In this document: piece by piece, positions 28,261-37,389 of the stretch
Numbering within the stretch: position 1 is the stretch's first letter
Layout: the number at the start of each line of letters is the position of its first letter
DNA from: Rheinheimera aquimaris
GTDB taxonomy: Bacteria; Pseudomonadota; Gammaproteobacteria; Enterobacterales; Alteromonadaceae
DNA length: 64,000 bases
Assembly (NCBI RefSeq): GCF_020531985.1
Contig: NZ_JAJAVQ010000002.1
Coordinates: 744,001 to 808,000 of the forward strand
Direction of reading: 5' to 3'
Translations under genes and position numbers: made by a program
Notes under the pieces: generated by a model
The model's input: the letters and a program-made list of their open reading frames with translations, nothing else
The model's database searches: none
Told to the model about the DNA's origin: nothing

Positions 28261-28569
28261 ATGAAAAAACTTTCTAAAGTACAACTAAAGCAACAAGCAG
28301 CGGTGCTGGAGGCTGTAACAGCGCTGGAGCAACAAGCGCTCGAAGCGTTGCCAGGCACTGTGCAGTGTTGGTTTAGTATGGAGTATGAGGCTTTCCCTGG
28401 CTCCTTACTGGTGCGGCTGCAGTTTAGCAGCCGGCCTTATCTGGATGACGCCCAGCCCCAACTGTTGCTGTGGCAAAAGAAGCTCAGTGCTTTGCTGCTG
28501 AAAAAGGGCGTAGTGCTAAAAGATATGCGTAAGCATCTGGTATTTACATTAAGTGGGCCGGACGACTAA
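28261..28569 (+). CDS. Small conserved hypothetical protein
   Basis: A 102-residue, probably cytoplasmic protein with no signal peptide. The first 30 residues look helical (KLSKVQLKQQAAVLEAVTAL) and the middle has WFSMEYEAFPGSLLVRLQF. I recognise a similar short protein in related Alteromonadales genomes but no named domain. It starts 12 bp after the flavoprotein stop, so it is likely cotranscribed. No function can be assigned. Confidence 0.65.
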   Translation: MKKLSKVQLKQQAAVLEAVTALEQQALEALPGTVQCWFSMEYEAFPGSLLVRLQFSSRPYLDDAQPQLLLWQKKLSALLLKKGVVLKDMRKHLVFTLSGPDD

Positions 28570-28609
28570 CTGCGTTCAGCACAGATTCTGCCACAGGATA
28601 AAACTAGCA

Positions 28610-29575
28610 ATGAAATACTATATTGGCGCCTATGCCGCCTCGCCTAATCAAACAGGTTGGAACCCGCAACTGGAAACTGCGTATTACGATGAGCTTAAGC
28701 AACTGCCTAACATTAAAGGGTTGGAACATCCATTTCTGGGCAAGTTACATGGCCATGATGACAACTGGTTCTTAGCCAATATCGCACCGCAGTGGGACTA
28801 TGTGTTTACCTGCATTCCCGGCATTATGAATGCCCTTGGGCGCAATCCGCAGTTTGGTTTGGCATCCTGTAACACAGCGGGTAGACAACAAGCACTGGAC
28901 TTTATGCAACAAGCCTGCAATGCGGTTGCCAAACTCAATAGCCATCTTGGCCGCCAGGCCGTTAAGGCCGTGATGTTGCAGACAGCGCCTGCGCGCGATC
29001 AGGCCGCTGCGTCAGCAGATGCACTTTATCAGTCACTGAGCACCATGCAGCAGTGGGACTGGCAGGGTGCGCAACTGTTAATCGAGCATTGCGATGCCTA
29101 TGTGCCAGCGCACGTGCCCTCTAAAGGGTTTCTGTCGCTGAGCGATGAGATAGCTGTGCTGAACAGACTCAATACGGTGTCAGACCAGGCGCATAAAATG
29201 GGTATTGTCATCAACTGGGGCCGTTCGGTGTTTGAAACGAGGCGGCCGGACGGGGCGCTGGAGCACATTATGGCTGTTCAGGCTGCGGGCTTGTTGAGTG
29301 GGCTGATGTTTTCTGGGGTGTCTGATCAAGATACTGAGTATGGTGCCTGGCGCGACAGCCATCAGCCACCGCAAAGCAGTGAGCTGGTACAACACGGCGA
29401 GCCTGGCAGCTGGATGACTGAGCAGGCAATACATCAATGCCTCGCTGCTGTTGAGGATCTGAGCCGGCTGTCGGTGCTCGGGGCTAAAATTGGTATCCGC
29501 CCTCATCAGGCATCAGTCGAACTGCGTATTGCTTATATTCGCGATATGCTCGCTATTTTAGACCGGTACTGTTAG
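28610..29575 (+). CDS. DUF4862-family protein (TIM-barrel-like)
   Basis: A 321-residue cytoplasmic protein beginning MKYYIGAYAASPNQTGWNP. The repeated strand/helix pattern and motifs such as LIEHCDAY and GIVINWGRSVFETR suggest a TIM barrel of the xylose-isomerase-like type; the overall pattern matches DUF4862. The reaction is unknown. The ATG at 28610 has an AGGA site; an open extension from 28553 overlaps the previous gene. The gene ends 3 bp before the convergent cupin gene. Confidence 0.7.
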   Translation: MKYYIGAYAASPNQTGWNPQLETAYYDELKQLPNIKGLEHPFLGKLHGHDDNWFLANIAPQWDYVFTCIPGIMNALGRNPQFGLASCNTAGRQQALDFMQQACNAVAKLNSHLGRQAVKAVMLQTAPARDQAAASADALYQSLSTMQQWDWQGAQLLIEHCDAYVPAHVPSKGFLSLSDEIAVLNRLNTVSDQAHKMGIVINWGRSVFETRRPDGALEHIMAVQAAGLLSGLMFSGVSDQDTEYGAWRDSHQPPQSSELVQHGEPGSWMTEQAIHQCLAAVEDLSRLSVLGAKIGIRPHQASVELRIAYIRDMLAILDRYC

Positions 29576-29578
29576 CGC

Positions 29579-30301
29579 CTACACAAAAGGCGCAAAGCCG
29601 CCTTTGGTGTCAATCTGAGAGACATCGACATACATTCTGCCGCGTAGAGCCGTATGCACCGGCACAGGCGAGCGCAGTCCGGTAATGTTGAAGCGGTACA
29701 GTACCGACTCGTCAGCCAGCCCGGTTAAAAAATGGATATTGTCTTTTTCGTCATGGTTGGTGGTATAGCCACCTGCAGCCAGGTCTTTGTCGACTGTTTT
29801 ATGGCAGATCACGCCATCTTGCTGGTATTCCGACACATCATAATGGCGGATATTGACCAGACCTTTCAGTACTAAAAAGCCTGATAGTACACCTCTGTGG
29901 GCATGCGCAGGAATGCTATCGCCTTTTTTCAGTAACAAAACATCAATTCTGATGCGGGCATGGCGTAACAGATAAAGCCTTTTTTTCCACAGCGAAAAAG
30001 GCCTGAACAATAAAGATGGTGACTGTGTCGGGATATCCAGAATATCTGTCTTATAGCCATGCTGTTTTAGTCTGGGGTAGACGTTATCAAAGTTAATCTC
30101 GTTCAGAAGCTGCGGTATATCCACATGCTGATAATACCGGTTTAGCTCAGCGTCTAAATGATAGGTGTCTGTTTTGTTGAGATACAGCTTAGACGCTTGC
30201 CCCAGCAGCACATCCGTCGGATTGCTGCTTTTACATAGCGCCGGCTGCATAAACCGGATCAGAAGCGATTTAACAAATCCTGTTGTTAACATATTGTGCA
30301 T
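29579..30301 (-). CDS. Cupin-fold protein of unknown function
   Basis: A 240-residue protein without a signal peptide. The second half forms a cupin: GDSIPAHAHRGVLSGFLVLKG supplies closely spaced histidines, and NHDEKDNIHFLTGL the distal one, as in metal-binding cupins related to cysteine/thiol dioxygenases. The N-terminal half (LLGQASKLYLNKTDTYHLD) is unrecognised. It stands alone on this strand between DUF4862 and trkH. The enzyme class is not certain. Confidence 0.6.
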   Translation of the reverse strand: MHNMLTTGFVKSLLIRFMQPALCKSSNPTDVLLGQASKLYLNKTDTYHLDAELNRYYQHVDIPQLLNEINFDNVYPRLKQHGYKTDILDIPTQSPSLLFRPFSLWKKRLYLLRHARIRIDVLLLKKGDSIPAHAHRGVLSGFLVLKGLVNIRHYDVSEYQQDGVICHKTVDKDLAAGGYTTNHDEKDNIHFLTGLADESVLYRFNITGLRSPVPVHTALRGRMYVDVSQIDTKGGFAPFV

Positions 30302-30459
30302 GATATTGACTCTTCAGGGGCCAAAAAATGACACAGCTTATCCGGTTCGTCAAATTTCTGAGCGCAATTAATTGCCAAATAGCCCGCTGCTTTTATATGG
30401 CGGAAGCGACCGTTGCCTTTTCTGCCGGTTTGACCGCTTTTCACCGTTTCGCATTACAT

Positions 30460-30508
30460 CTTTATAAAATCTTTATACGCATGGCGTAAATCTTTAGAAA
30501 AGCTTTAC
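30460..30508 (+). promoter_or_regulatory. Phased CTTTA direct repeats upstream of trkH (putative KdpE-like site)
   Basis: Four CTTTA elements begin at 30460, 30471, 30492 and 30503, giving spacings of 11, 21 and 11 bp, all on one face of the helix. Tandem 11-bp repeats are the usual binding pattern of OmpR/PhoB-family response regulators. A regulator of that family lies three genes downstream. The site is about 60 bp before trkH. Confidence 0.5.
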
Positions 30509-30567
30509 AACACAACAGCCGCGAAAGGGGTAGGCTTTGCGGCATCTGAAACAGGGTTTGTGTTGTA

Positions 30568-32052
30568 ATGTCTGATTACTCCTTTGTCCTCAATGTTAGT
30601 GTTGTCAATAACAAGCGTTTTTTTTACCGGGTGATTGGTTATTTGCTGGCGTGCCTTGCTGTAGCGCAGCTTGCTACTATGGCCGTCAGTTTTATGTTGC
30701 ACGACAAGGCATTCTGGAACTTTCTGTTGTCTGCGTTAGTGACTGCCTGTGCTGGCGTGGCATTGCTAATGCGGTCAAACGGCGCTACAGAACTGAAAAA
30801 ACGCTATTTGTTTTTACTTACCACACTATGCTGGTTGTCGGTGTGCGCTTTTGCGGCTTTGCCGCTGTATCTGAGTTTGCCGCAACTGAGTATAACGGAC
30901 GCCTGGTTTGAAGCGGTGTCCGCTATTACTACGACAGGCTCTACCGTGCTTAGCGGGCTGGATACTATGCCCAAAGCCGTGTTGCTTTGGCGTGCTATTT
31001 TGCAATGGATTGGTGGCATTGGCATTATTGTGATGGCAATCGCGATATTGCCGGCGTTGAAAATTGGTGGCATGAAGCTGTTTAAAACAGAAAGTTCGGA
31101 TATTTCGGAGAAAATACTGCCGCGCAGCAGCCATTTGTCCGGTTCTATTTTATTGGTTTATCTGGCCATAAGTGCTGGCGCCACGCTAAGTTACTATATT
31201 GGCGGCATGTCATGGTTTGATGCATTGACGCATGCCATGACATCGGCCGCGACCGGCGGTTTTGCAAACTATGATGCCTCTTTTGGCTATTTTAATGACA
31301 AACCCTGGCTATTGTGGCTAAGCAGTGTCTGGATGGCGCTGGCCGCTTTGCCATTTGTGCTGTTTGTGGGTATGGCACGTGGTGATAAATGGGCGCTGTT
31401 GCGCGACCCTCAGGTTAAAGCTTTTATTGCAATTGTGTTGGTTGCCGCCATACTGCTGGCGTTATACCAGATAGCGCATAATGGTCGGGATTGGTTTTCA
31501 GCATTAACCCACAGTGTGTTTAATGTGGTGTCCGTCATTACCACTTGTGGATACGCCTCTGAGGACTATACGAAGTGGGGGGCGTTTGCGGTTGTGCTGT
31601 TCTTTTACCTGACATTTAGTGGTGGTTGCTCTGGCTCAACCTCGGGTGGGTTGAAGATTTTCCGAACTCAGCTGGCGGGGTATTTATTGCTGAAACAGCT
31701 GAATTTACTTATTCACCCCAACGCAGTATGGACGCGCAAATACGGTAGCAAAAAGCTCGATGATAGTTTGCTGGGCGCGGTATTAGCGTTTGGCTTTATC
31801 TATTTTGCCACTGTGGCCGCTTTAGCACTGATTTTGTCGATGTATAATCTGGACTTTGTAACCGCACTGACAGGTGCTGCCACCGCGGTGGGAAATGTTG
31901 GTCCCGGGCTGGGTGACATCATCGGCCCGGCCGGTAATTTCTCAACCCTGCCCGATGGTGCCAAGTGGTGGTTAACGCTGGGTATGTTGCTTGGCCGGCT
32001 GGAGATCCTGACAATGTTGTTATTATTTACGCCAATGTACTGGCGCTACTGA
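30568..32052 (+). CDS. trkH: TrkH/KtrB-type potassium transporter
   Basis: A 494-residue membrane protein with about ten hydrophobic segments. The four pore-loop repeats of the TrkH/KtrB superfamily are visible, for example AISAITTTGSTVLSGLD (first filter), AMTSAATGGFANYD, SVITTCGYASEDY and AATAVGNVGPGLGD. It moves K+ (possibly Na+-coupled) and needs a cytoplasmic TrkA/KtrA regulator encoded elsewhere. Just downstream are a KdpD-like kinase and KdpE-like regulator, suggesting that this transporter is their target. Phased repeats lie upstream. Confidence 0.9.
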   Translation: MSDYSFVLNVSVVNNKRFFYRVIGYLLACLAVAQLATMAVSFMLHDKAFWNFLLSALVTACAGVALLMRSNGATELKKRYLFLLTTLCWLSVCAFAALPLYLSLPQLSITDAWFEAVSAITTTGSTVLSGLDTMPKAVLLWRAILQWIGGIGIIVMAIAILPALKIGGMKLFKTESSDISEKILPRSSHLSGSILLVYLAISAGATLSYYIGGMSWFDALTHAMTSAATGGFANYDASFGYFNDKPWLLWLSSVWMALAALPFVLFVGMARGDKWALLRDPQVKAFIAIVLVAAILLALYQIAHNGRDWFSALTHSVFNVVSVITTCGYASEDYTKWGAFAVVLFFYLTFSGGCSGSTSGGLKIFRTQLAGYLLLKQLNLLIHPNAVWTRKYGSKKLDDSLLGAVLAFGFIYFATVAALALILSMYNLDFVTALTGAATAVGNVGPGLGDIIGPAGNFSTLPDGAKWWLTLGMLLGRLEILTMLLLFTPMYWRY

Positions 32053-32064
32053 GGTGGCTATCAG

Positions 32065-33126
32065 ATGAAACTTACACCGGCCAGACATTATGCAGTATGG
32101 CAGCTGATGCTATTAGCCCTGCTTGTGCCGGTACTGATTGCATTGCTGCTGTTGCCGGGGCGTGATTTATTAACCACCACCGATGTTGCCATGTTACAGC
32201 TGCTATGGGTAACCTGGATGGCACAGCAAGCCGGACAGCGCTGGGCAGTTATTACCACGGTAAGCAGTGTCTTACTGCTCGACTGGTTTTTTGTTGAACC
32301 CTATAACACCTTATATGTGCACCAGATTGACTATCTGATTACCTTTATTGTGATGTTACTGCTGGGGAGCTTTATTGGCCGCTTGTCCGGGCGCTTACGC
32401 ATTGAACTGGCGCGGGCCAAAAAACATATGCGCCAGCGCCAGCTATTAGCCAATAAAACCCGCCAGGTTCGTTTTCAGGCGGAGCTGGAGCACAGCCGCG
32501 CTATGCTGCTTAGGTCTATCTCACATGATTTACGCACACCGCTGGCAACGATTATGGGTGCATCAAGCATGCTGGCTGACAAAGAGCTGACATTGAGCCG
32601 TGAAGTGATAAAGCAGCAAGCTGAGAATATTTTTCAGCAAAGCAGTTTACTCAGTCAGCACTTTGACAAAGTGATGGAATTAAGCCGGGTGCAACAGCCG
32701 CAGCAAACGCTGGCCCTCGTTGAGCTGGATGTTGCCGACATTGTCTCTGCCGCGATAAGCCGGCGGGCACAGCTGTTAAACGGCTTGCCACTACAGACAG
32801 AGCTGACGGGCTCAAGGTGTATTGCAGATAGCACTTTGTTAGAAATCGCGCTGGCTAATATGCTGGAAAATGCGGTGCGCCATGGTGCTGCGCCGGTGAT
32901 TGTCAGCTTTGCACAGAATAATGGCTACTATAGTTTGCAGGTCAGTAATGCGCTGGCGCCGCGACACCACAGTCAGCGTGATAGTGGCACCGGGCTGGGT
33001 GCCGCCATTTGCAAAGCGGTAATGCAATTACATGATGGTCAATTCATTCTACAAGTACCTTCGGGCAACGGTGTATTAGCGCAACTGCGCTGGCCTCTGC
33101 CTGCTAACGTGGCCAAGGAGTCGTAA
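32065..33126 (+). CDS. KdpD-like sensor histidine kinase lacking KdpD/Usp domains
   Basis: A 353-residue inner-membrane kinase. It begins directly with the four-helix DUF4118 region of KdpD (residues about 10-115, including LLLDWFFVEPYNTLYVHQID), then HisKA with the phospho-acceptor in LRSISHDLRTPLATIMG, and an ATPase domain with ENAVRHG and SGTGLGAAICKAVMQLHDG. The long cytoplasmic KdpD and universal-stress-protein domains of true KdpD (about 900 residues) are absent and no upstream remnant is seen. It is in an operon with trkH (12-bp gap) and its regulator (1-bp gap). Confidence 0.88.
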   Translation: MKLTPARHYAVWQLMLLALLVPVLIALLLLPGRDLLTTTDVAMLQLLWVTWMAQQAGQRWAVITTVSSVLLLDWFFVEPYNTLYVHQIDYLITFIVMLLLGSFIGRLSGRLRIELARAKKHMRQRQLLANKTRQVRFQAELEHSRAMLLRSISHDLRTPLATIMGASSMLADKELTLSREVIKQQAENIFQQSSLLSQHFDKVMELSRVQQPQQTLALVELDVADIVSAAISRRAQLLNGLPLQTELTGSRCIADSTLLEIALANMLENAVRHGAAPVIVSFAQNNGYYSLQVSNALAPRHHSQRDSGTGLGAAICKAVMQLHDGQFILQVPSGNGVLAQLRWPLPANVAKES

Positions 33127-33127
33127 T

Positions 33128-33811
33128 ATGGCTGATACGATATTGGTACTGGAAGATGATCCGGCTATGCAAAGCTTCCTGACCACTTTGCTAAATAGTC
33201 AGCAATATCAGGTGCTGAGCTTTAGCGCAGGTCTGCCGGCATTACAGAGCCTGGTCTCGCAGCCGGCAGCACTTATTTTACTGGACTTGGGACTCTCTGA
33301 TATGGATGGCCAGCTCTGGCTGCAGCAATTACGTAGCTGGTGTGATATACCTGTGATTGTGATCTCAGCCCGCCATAGTGAGCAGGATAAAGTTCAGGCG
33401 CTGGATAATGGCGCCAATGATTATGTCACTAAGCCGTTCAGTGCTGCAGAGCTAATGGCCAGGGTGCGTGCGAACCTGCGCAAAGTGGCGCCCGGCCAGC
33501 AGTTGTTTGTGTTCGGTGATGTGCAGCTGGATCCGATAAGCCGTACGGTGCAGCGCGCTGGGCAACAGGTTCATCTGACTAAAACCGAATATGACATTTT
33601 ATTACTACTGATGCGGCACTGCGACAAGGTACTGACACATAACCAGATTTTGACTCAGGTTTGGGGTAAAGCTTATGTTGACCGGCCGGAATATGTGCGG
33701 GTGCACGTGGCGCAGTTGCGGCAAAAGCTTGAGGCTAATCCGGCAGCGCCAATGTATCTTAAAACAGAACCCGGCGTTGGCTACCGCCTGGCAGCCAACA
33801 TACCGGGTTAA
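33128..33811 (+). CDS. KdpE-like OmpR-family response regulator
   Basis: A 227-residue regulator with an N-terminal REC domain (TILVLEDDPAMQSF, phospho-acceptor Asp in ALILLDLGLSDMDG, and ANDYVTKPFSAAEL) and a C-terminal winged helix (LTKTEYDILLLLMRH ... VWGKAYVDRPEYVRVHVAQL). The pattern is closest to KdpE. It follows the kinase by one base. kdpFABC is not in the window, so trkH is the probable target. Confidence 0.9.
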   Translation: MADTILVLEDDPAMQSFLTTLLNSQQYQVLSFSAGLPALQSLVSQPAALILLDLGLSDMDGQLWLQQLRSWCDIPVIVISARHSEQDKVQALDNGANDYVTKPFSAAELMARVRANLRKVAPGQQLFVFGDVQLDPISRTVQRAGQQVHLTKTEYDILLLLMRHCDKVLTHNQILTQVWGKAYVDRPEYVRVHVAQLRQKLEANPAAPMYLKTEPGVGYRLAANIPG

Positions 33812-33815
33812 ATAA

Positions 33816-35906
33816 CTAGTTGGTCTTTTCTGCTGGTGTGCGGTACTTCTCGAACCACGCCAGCATATATTCTACTTTTTCAATCATCCGGCTTGGCCGG
33901 TTAGAAATACCATGTGGCGAGCCAGGAATACGCACCATCGCCGTATCAATACGCCGAAGTTTCAGCGCCTGATAAAACTGCTCTGATTCCGAGATCGGCG
34001 TACGCCTGTCGCTTTCACCGGTGATCAGAATCGTTGGTGTCGTGACATTGCCGACCAGGCTCAGCGGTGAGCGCTGCCAGTAATGCTCAACATTTTCCCA
34101 AGGTACACCCGGAAACTGATGAAAAGTCTGGTAGGTATAAGAGTCGCCGGTCAGCACTTTGCTTAGCCAGTTGATAATAGGTTTAACAACTGCTGCCGCT
34201 TTATATCTGTTGGTCAGGCCAATGGCATAGGCGGTCGCGATACCACCGGCAGAACCACCGCCGATAAACAGATTATTTTCATCGATAAAACCGAGTTTAA
34301 GCATCGCGTTTACGCCGCTGTCGTGATCGGCATAGTCTTCCGGTGAGCTGTATTTATTATGTAGCAACATCGCAAACCGTTCGCCATAAGATGAGCTGCC
34401 GCGGTGATTGTCGTAAAACACCACATAACCTTCTTTGGCATAGCGCTGCATTTCGGCGCTCCATTGCGGGCCGTAGGCTAAATGCGGGCCGCCGTGAATT
34501 TCCAGCAGTAACGGATATTTTTTCGCCGGGTCGAAATCCGGAGGTGTCATATACCAGCCCTGGATCTCTTCGCCGTCAAATGAAGATTTATAGGTAATTT
34601 CATGCACCTGAGCCAGTTTCTTGTGGTCTAACAAATCTTCGTTAAGGGCAGTCAGCACTGTGCTTTTGCCTTTTTGCAGCACTGCAACATCACTTGGACG
34701 CTGGCTGGTGCCATGGGTGTAGGCTATTACGCCATTGTCCGACACACTGTACTGGCCGCTCAAATAAGGTTGTGGCTGGCTGACACCGCCTAAACTGGCC
34801 GTCAGGTCGGTCAGTTTGCCTTTACTGGTTAAGCTGGCCAGTTTGCGCTGACCGCGATCATCGTACTGCACGACAAAGCTGGAGTTACTCAGCCAGTTCG
34901 GGCTATCAATACTGCGGTCAAAGTCTGGTGCGATATCAGTGATAGTATTATTACCCAGCGTAAGTACTTTCAACTTGCTGTTGCTATAAGGCACCAGGTC
35001 ATTGCTTTGCCACAGGAAAGCCAGTTGCTTGCCATCAGGCGAGAACACCGGAGATGACTCATCGCCCGTGATTGTGGTTAGTGCTGTCAGTTGCTCTGTG
35101 GCTAAATCCAGTCGGTACAGGTTGCTGTCGCGTGGCTGAAACTCCCACTCAGCATCCAGATTGGCTGAGAACACCAGTGCTTTACTGTCAGGTGTGAACT
35201 GTAAATCGCTGCCATAGTGGAAATCGCCTTTGGTCAGCTGGCGCTCGGTGCCACCACTGGCTGGCAGAATAAAGATCTGCCTGAACTCGGGTTTAAGAAA
35301 CCCCTGACCATCTGCCTGATAACGCACTCTGTCCAGTACGACTGCCGAATCAGACCATTTTGCCCCTGCAGGCTTTTTCACCTTCTTAACCCGTTGTTTT
35401 ACGTTGGCCTCGCTGGCCATCACATTCATCGTAAACGCCAGCTGCTTGCCGTCCGGTGACCAGGTCAGGTTGGACGGGCTGTTTTGCAGCGTTGATAACT
35501 GTGCAGTTTTATTCTCCGCCAGCCAGTGCAGGTGAATTTGGCGCTTGCCGCTAACATCCGAGATAAACGCCAGTTGCTTACCGTCGGCAGACCAACGCGG
35601 TTGGCTATAGTTAAACTTATCAGCAAACAATGGGAGCTGTTTACCGGTTTTGACATCCAGCAGCCACAAGGTTGTGTGCGTGCTGTCTGTCATGATGTCG
35701 TTGCTGGCGCGAACATAAACGATTTTGCTGCCATCGGGGGATATTTGCACATCACTGGCATATTCCAGCGCAAATATATCTTCTGCTTCAAAGTAACGGC
35801 TGCTGGCGCTGGTTGGCGTCTGGCTTACAGTATCAGCCTGCAACACACTGCTGCCCAGGCTCAGACTGGCGGTAATAGCCAGCGCTGAGCGGGTAAAAGT
35901 AGACAT
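33816..35906 (-). CDS. Secreted S9-family prolyl oligopeptidase / acylaminoacyl peptidase
   Basis: A 696-residue exported serine peptidase. A signal peptide (ALAITASLSLGSSVLQA) is followed by a WD40-like seven-blade propeller (about 40-410) with repeated ISPDGSKIVYV, WSADGKQLAFIS and FSPDGKQLAFLW motifs, and an alpha/beta-hydrolase domain. Catalytic Ser is in IGGGSAGGIATAYA, Asp in GESDRRTPISE and His in GSPHGISNRPS. It would cleave short peptides in the periplasm. The 3' end is 4 bp from the kdpE-like stop. Confidence 0.93.
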   Translation of the reverse strand: MSTFTRSALAITASLSLGSSVLQADTVSQTPTSASSRYFEAEDIFALEYASDVQISPDGSKIVYVRASNDIMTDSTHTTLWLLDVKTGKQLPLFADKFNYSQPRWSADGKQLAFISDVSGKRQIHLHWLAENKTAQLSTLQNSPSNLTWSPDGKQLAFTMNVMASEANVKQRVKKVKKPAGAKWSDSAVVLDRVRYQADGQGFLKPEFRQIFILPASGGTERQLTKGDFHYGSDLQFTPDSKALVFSANLDAEWEFQPRDSNLYRLDLATEQLTALTTITGDESSPVFSPDGKQLAFLWQSNDLVPYSNSKLKVLTLGNNTITDIAPDFDRSIDSPNWLSNSSFVVQYDDRGQRKLASLTSKGKLTDLTASLGGVSQPQPYLSGQYSVSDNGVIAYTHGTSQRPSDVAVLQKGKSTVLTALNEDLLDHKKLAQVHEITYKSSFDGEEIQGWYMTPPDFDPAKKYPLLLEIHGGPHLAYGPQWSAEMQRYAKEGYVVFYDNHRGSSSYGERFAMLLHNKYSSPEDYADHDSGVNAMLKLGFIDENNLFIGGGSAGGIATAYAIGLTNRYKAAAVVKPIINWLSKVLTGDSYTYQTFHQFPGVPWENVEHYWQRSPLSLVGNVTTPTILITGESDRRTPISESEQFYQALKLRRIDTAMVRIPGSPHGISNRPSRMIEKVEYMLAWFEKYRTPAEKTN

Positions 35907-36125
35907 AAATCCCCCGGATATTATTAATTTTGTCGTTTGTGCCGTTAAGCTATCCTGATCTGTTTGCCGTTACAAACCTGTTAGCGGCAAATTGAAGGTT
36001 TTAAGCGGCATAGTCCTAAACCCCATTGCTCTTTCAGTATCAGGGTGTGATTAATATTTGTACAGATTTGACGCTGATTGCCTATACTTAATGCCCTGTT
36101 GTTTATCTGTGTGGAGGATGGCGAC

Positions 36126-36683
36126 ATGTTAAGGCATTACTTTATCAGCAACGACTTAACCGATTTTGTCAAAATAGAATATGAACTGCAGCGTCACGGT
36201 ATAGACGCTCCGCAAATTCATGTACTGAGCGATAATGATGCGGCGATAGAATTGCACCGCCTGCATGAAGTGGCACCTGTGCTGAAAAGCGACGTTGTGC
36301 ATGCCACAGAAGTTGGCGCCGTCATCGGCGCAATAGCGGCGTTGTTCATTCTGGCTCTGGCATACATGATGGAGTGGACCGAAACAACCGCTGGTTGGAT
36401 CCCGTTTATTTTCCTGGCTGTCGTGGTGCTGGGGTTTTGTACCTGGGAAGGCGGCTTTATTGGTATTCAACAGCCCAATACCCACTTCAAGCGCTTTCAG
36501 GCAGAACTGCAGCAGGGGCAACATGTGTTGTTTATTGACATTGAGCCAAAGCAAGAAGCGCTGCTTAATGCAGTGATAAAGCAGTATCCGAAGCTGAAAA
36601 GTGTCGGTCAGGGTGAGGCAACCCCGGCCTGGGTTGTGCGCAGTCAGCAGCTATTTCGTCGTTTTGTAAAAGTGATGCCCTAA
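36126..36683 (+). CDS. Conserved two-TM membrane protein of unknown function
   Basis: A 185-residue protein with two adjacent hydrophobic segments (VIGAIAALFILALAYMM and IPFIFLAVVVLGFC, about residues 65-115) between soluble ends. The N-terminus (LRHYFISNDLTDFVKIEYEL) and GGFIGIQQPNTHFKRF resemble a widespread proteobacterial family without a confirmed function. The ATG at 36126 has a strong GGAGG site 8 bp upstream, better than the earlier in-frame start at 36078. Confidence 0.7.
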   Translation: MLRHYFISNDLTDFVKIEYELQRHGIDAPQIHVLSDNDAAIELHRLHEVAPVLKSDVVHATEVGAVIGAIAALFILALAYMMEWTETTAGWIPFIFLAVVVLGFCTWEGGFIGIQQPNTHFKRFQAELQQGQHVLFIDIEPKQEALLNAVIKQYPKLKSVGQGEATPAWVVRSQQLFRRFVKVMP

Positions 36684-36710
36684 AAGCATCAGCTTTGAGC
36701 ATTGAATAAA

Positions 36711-36739
36711 CAGGCTGGCTACTACTGCCAGCCTGTTTT
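36711..36739. terminator. Terminator between two-TM protein and CBS protein
   Basis: CAGGCTGGC (36711-36719) pairs with GCCAGCCTG (36727-36735) around a 7-nt loop, followed by TTTT. AATAAA on the left gives only a weak U-tract for the minus-strand CBS gene, so it works mainly for the plus strand. Confidence 0.75.
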
Positions 36740-36748
36740 GTCTAACGA

Positions 36749-37309
36749 TTAGGCGCTCAGGCTGTCGAAGATATGCAGGAAAGTTGGCGTCTGCTGAATA
36801 TGCAGATTTACTTTCAGCCGACGGGCAATGTCTTGTGCGCTTATCACGCCGCGGATCTGATGGCTTTCGCGGTCGATGACGACACAGTGTTGCTCGCCAC
36901 TGGATTGCAGCGTATTAACGACATCAGCAATACTGCATTGCTTTAACTGTTGGTACGCCAGAGCTTTGATGCGTTCGCGCGGACGCATCAGGTCAGCAAC
37001 CAGAATATCATCACGGCTATCACCGAAGGCGACGCGACGCATAATAGCCTGATCTGACAGCTGTTCCAGATGCAGTAAGCCGACCATTTCACCGTCGTTA
37101 TCTACGACCAGTTTTAATTTACTCTGTTCTTGTTGCATCATTTCAAGTGCATCACTGGCAGAGCTGGTTGCACTGATCATATTCGGCAGGCTGTGCTTAA
37201 AGTCGGTGACAACCGACAGCGCCGGTGAACTCAGAGTTGTATCGTCAAAATCAGCTGGTTGCACTAAATGATCAATAGCTTCAACAGCATATAAGGCTAG
37301 TGTTTTCAT
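36749..37309 (-). CDS. CBS-domain protein
   Basis: A 186-residue cytoplasmic protein with a pair of CBS modules (about 50-110 and 110-170: NMISATSSASDALEMMQQEQ, VGLLHLEQLSD, QHCVVIDRESHQIRGVIS). CBS pairs bind adenine nucleotides and act as regulatory sensors; no catalytic domain is attached. The ATG at 37309 has GAGGAAT upstream; a longer frame to 37342 lacks a site. It may share a transcript with the small secreted protein upstream. Confidence 0.85.
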   Translation of the reverse strand: MKTLALYAVEAIDHLVQPADFDDTTLSSPALSVVTDFKHSLPNMISATSSASDALEMMQQEQSKLKLVVDNDGEMVGLLHLEQLSDQAIMRRVAFGDSRDDILVADLMRPRERIKALAYQQLKQCSIADVVNTLQSSGEQHCVVIDRESHQIRGVISAQDIARRLKVNLHIQQTPTFLHIFDSLSA

Positions 37310-37389
37310 GGTATTCCTCACAAACCGGCACGCAGAGACCATGCCGGAAAAATAATTTATTGGTAAATAAACAGCCTGGCTGTTCAGAA

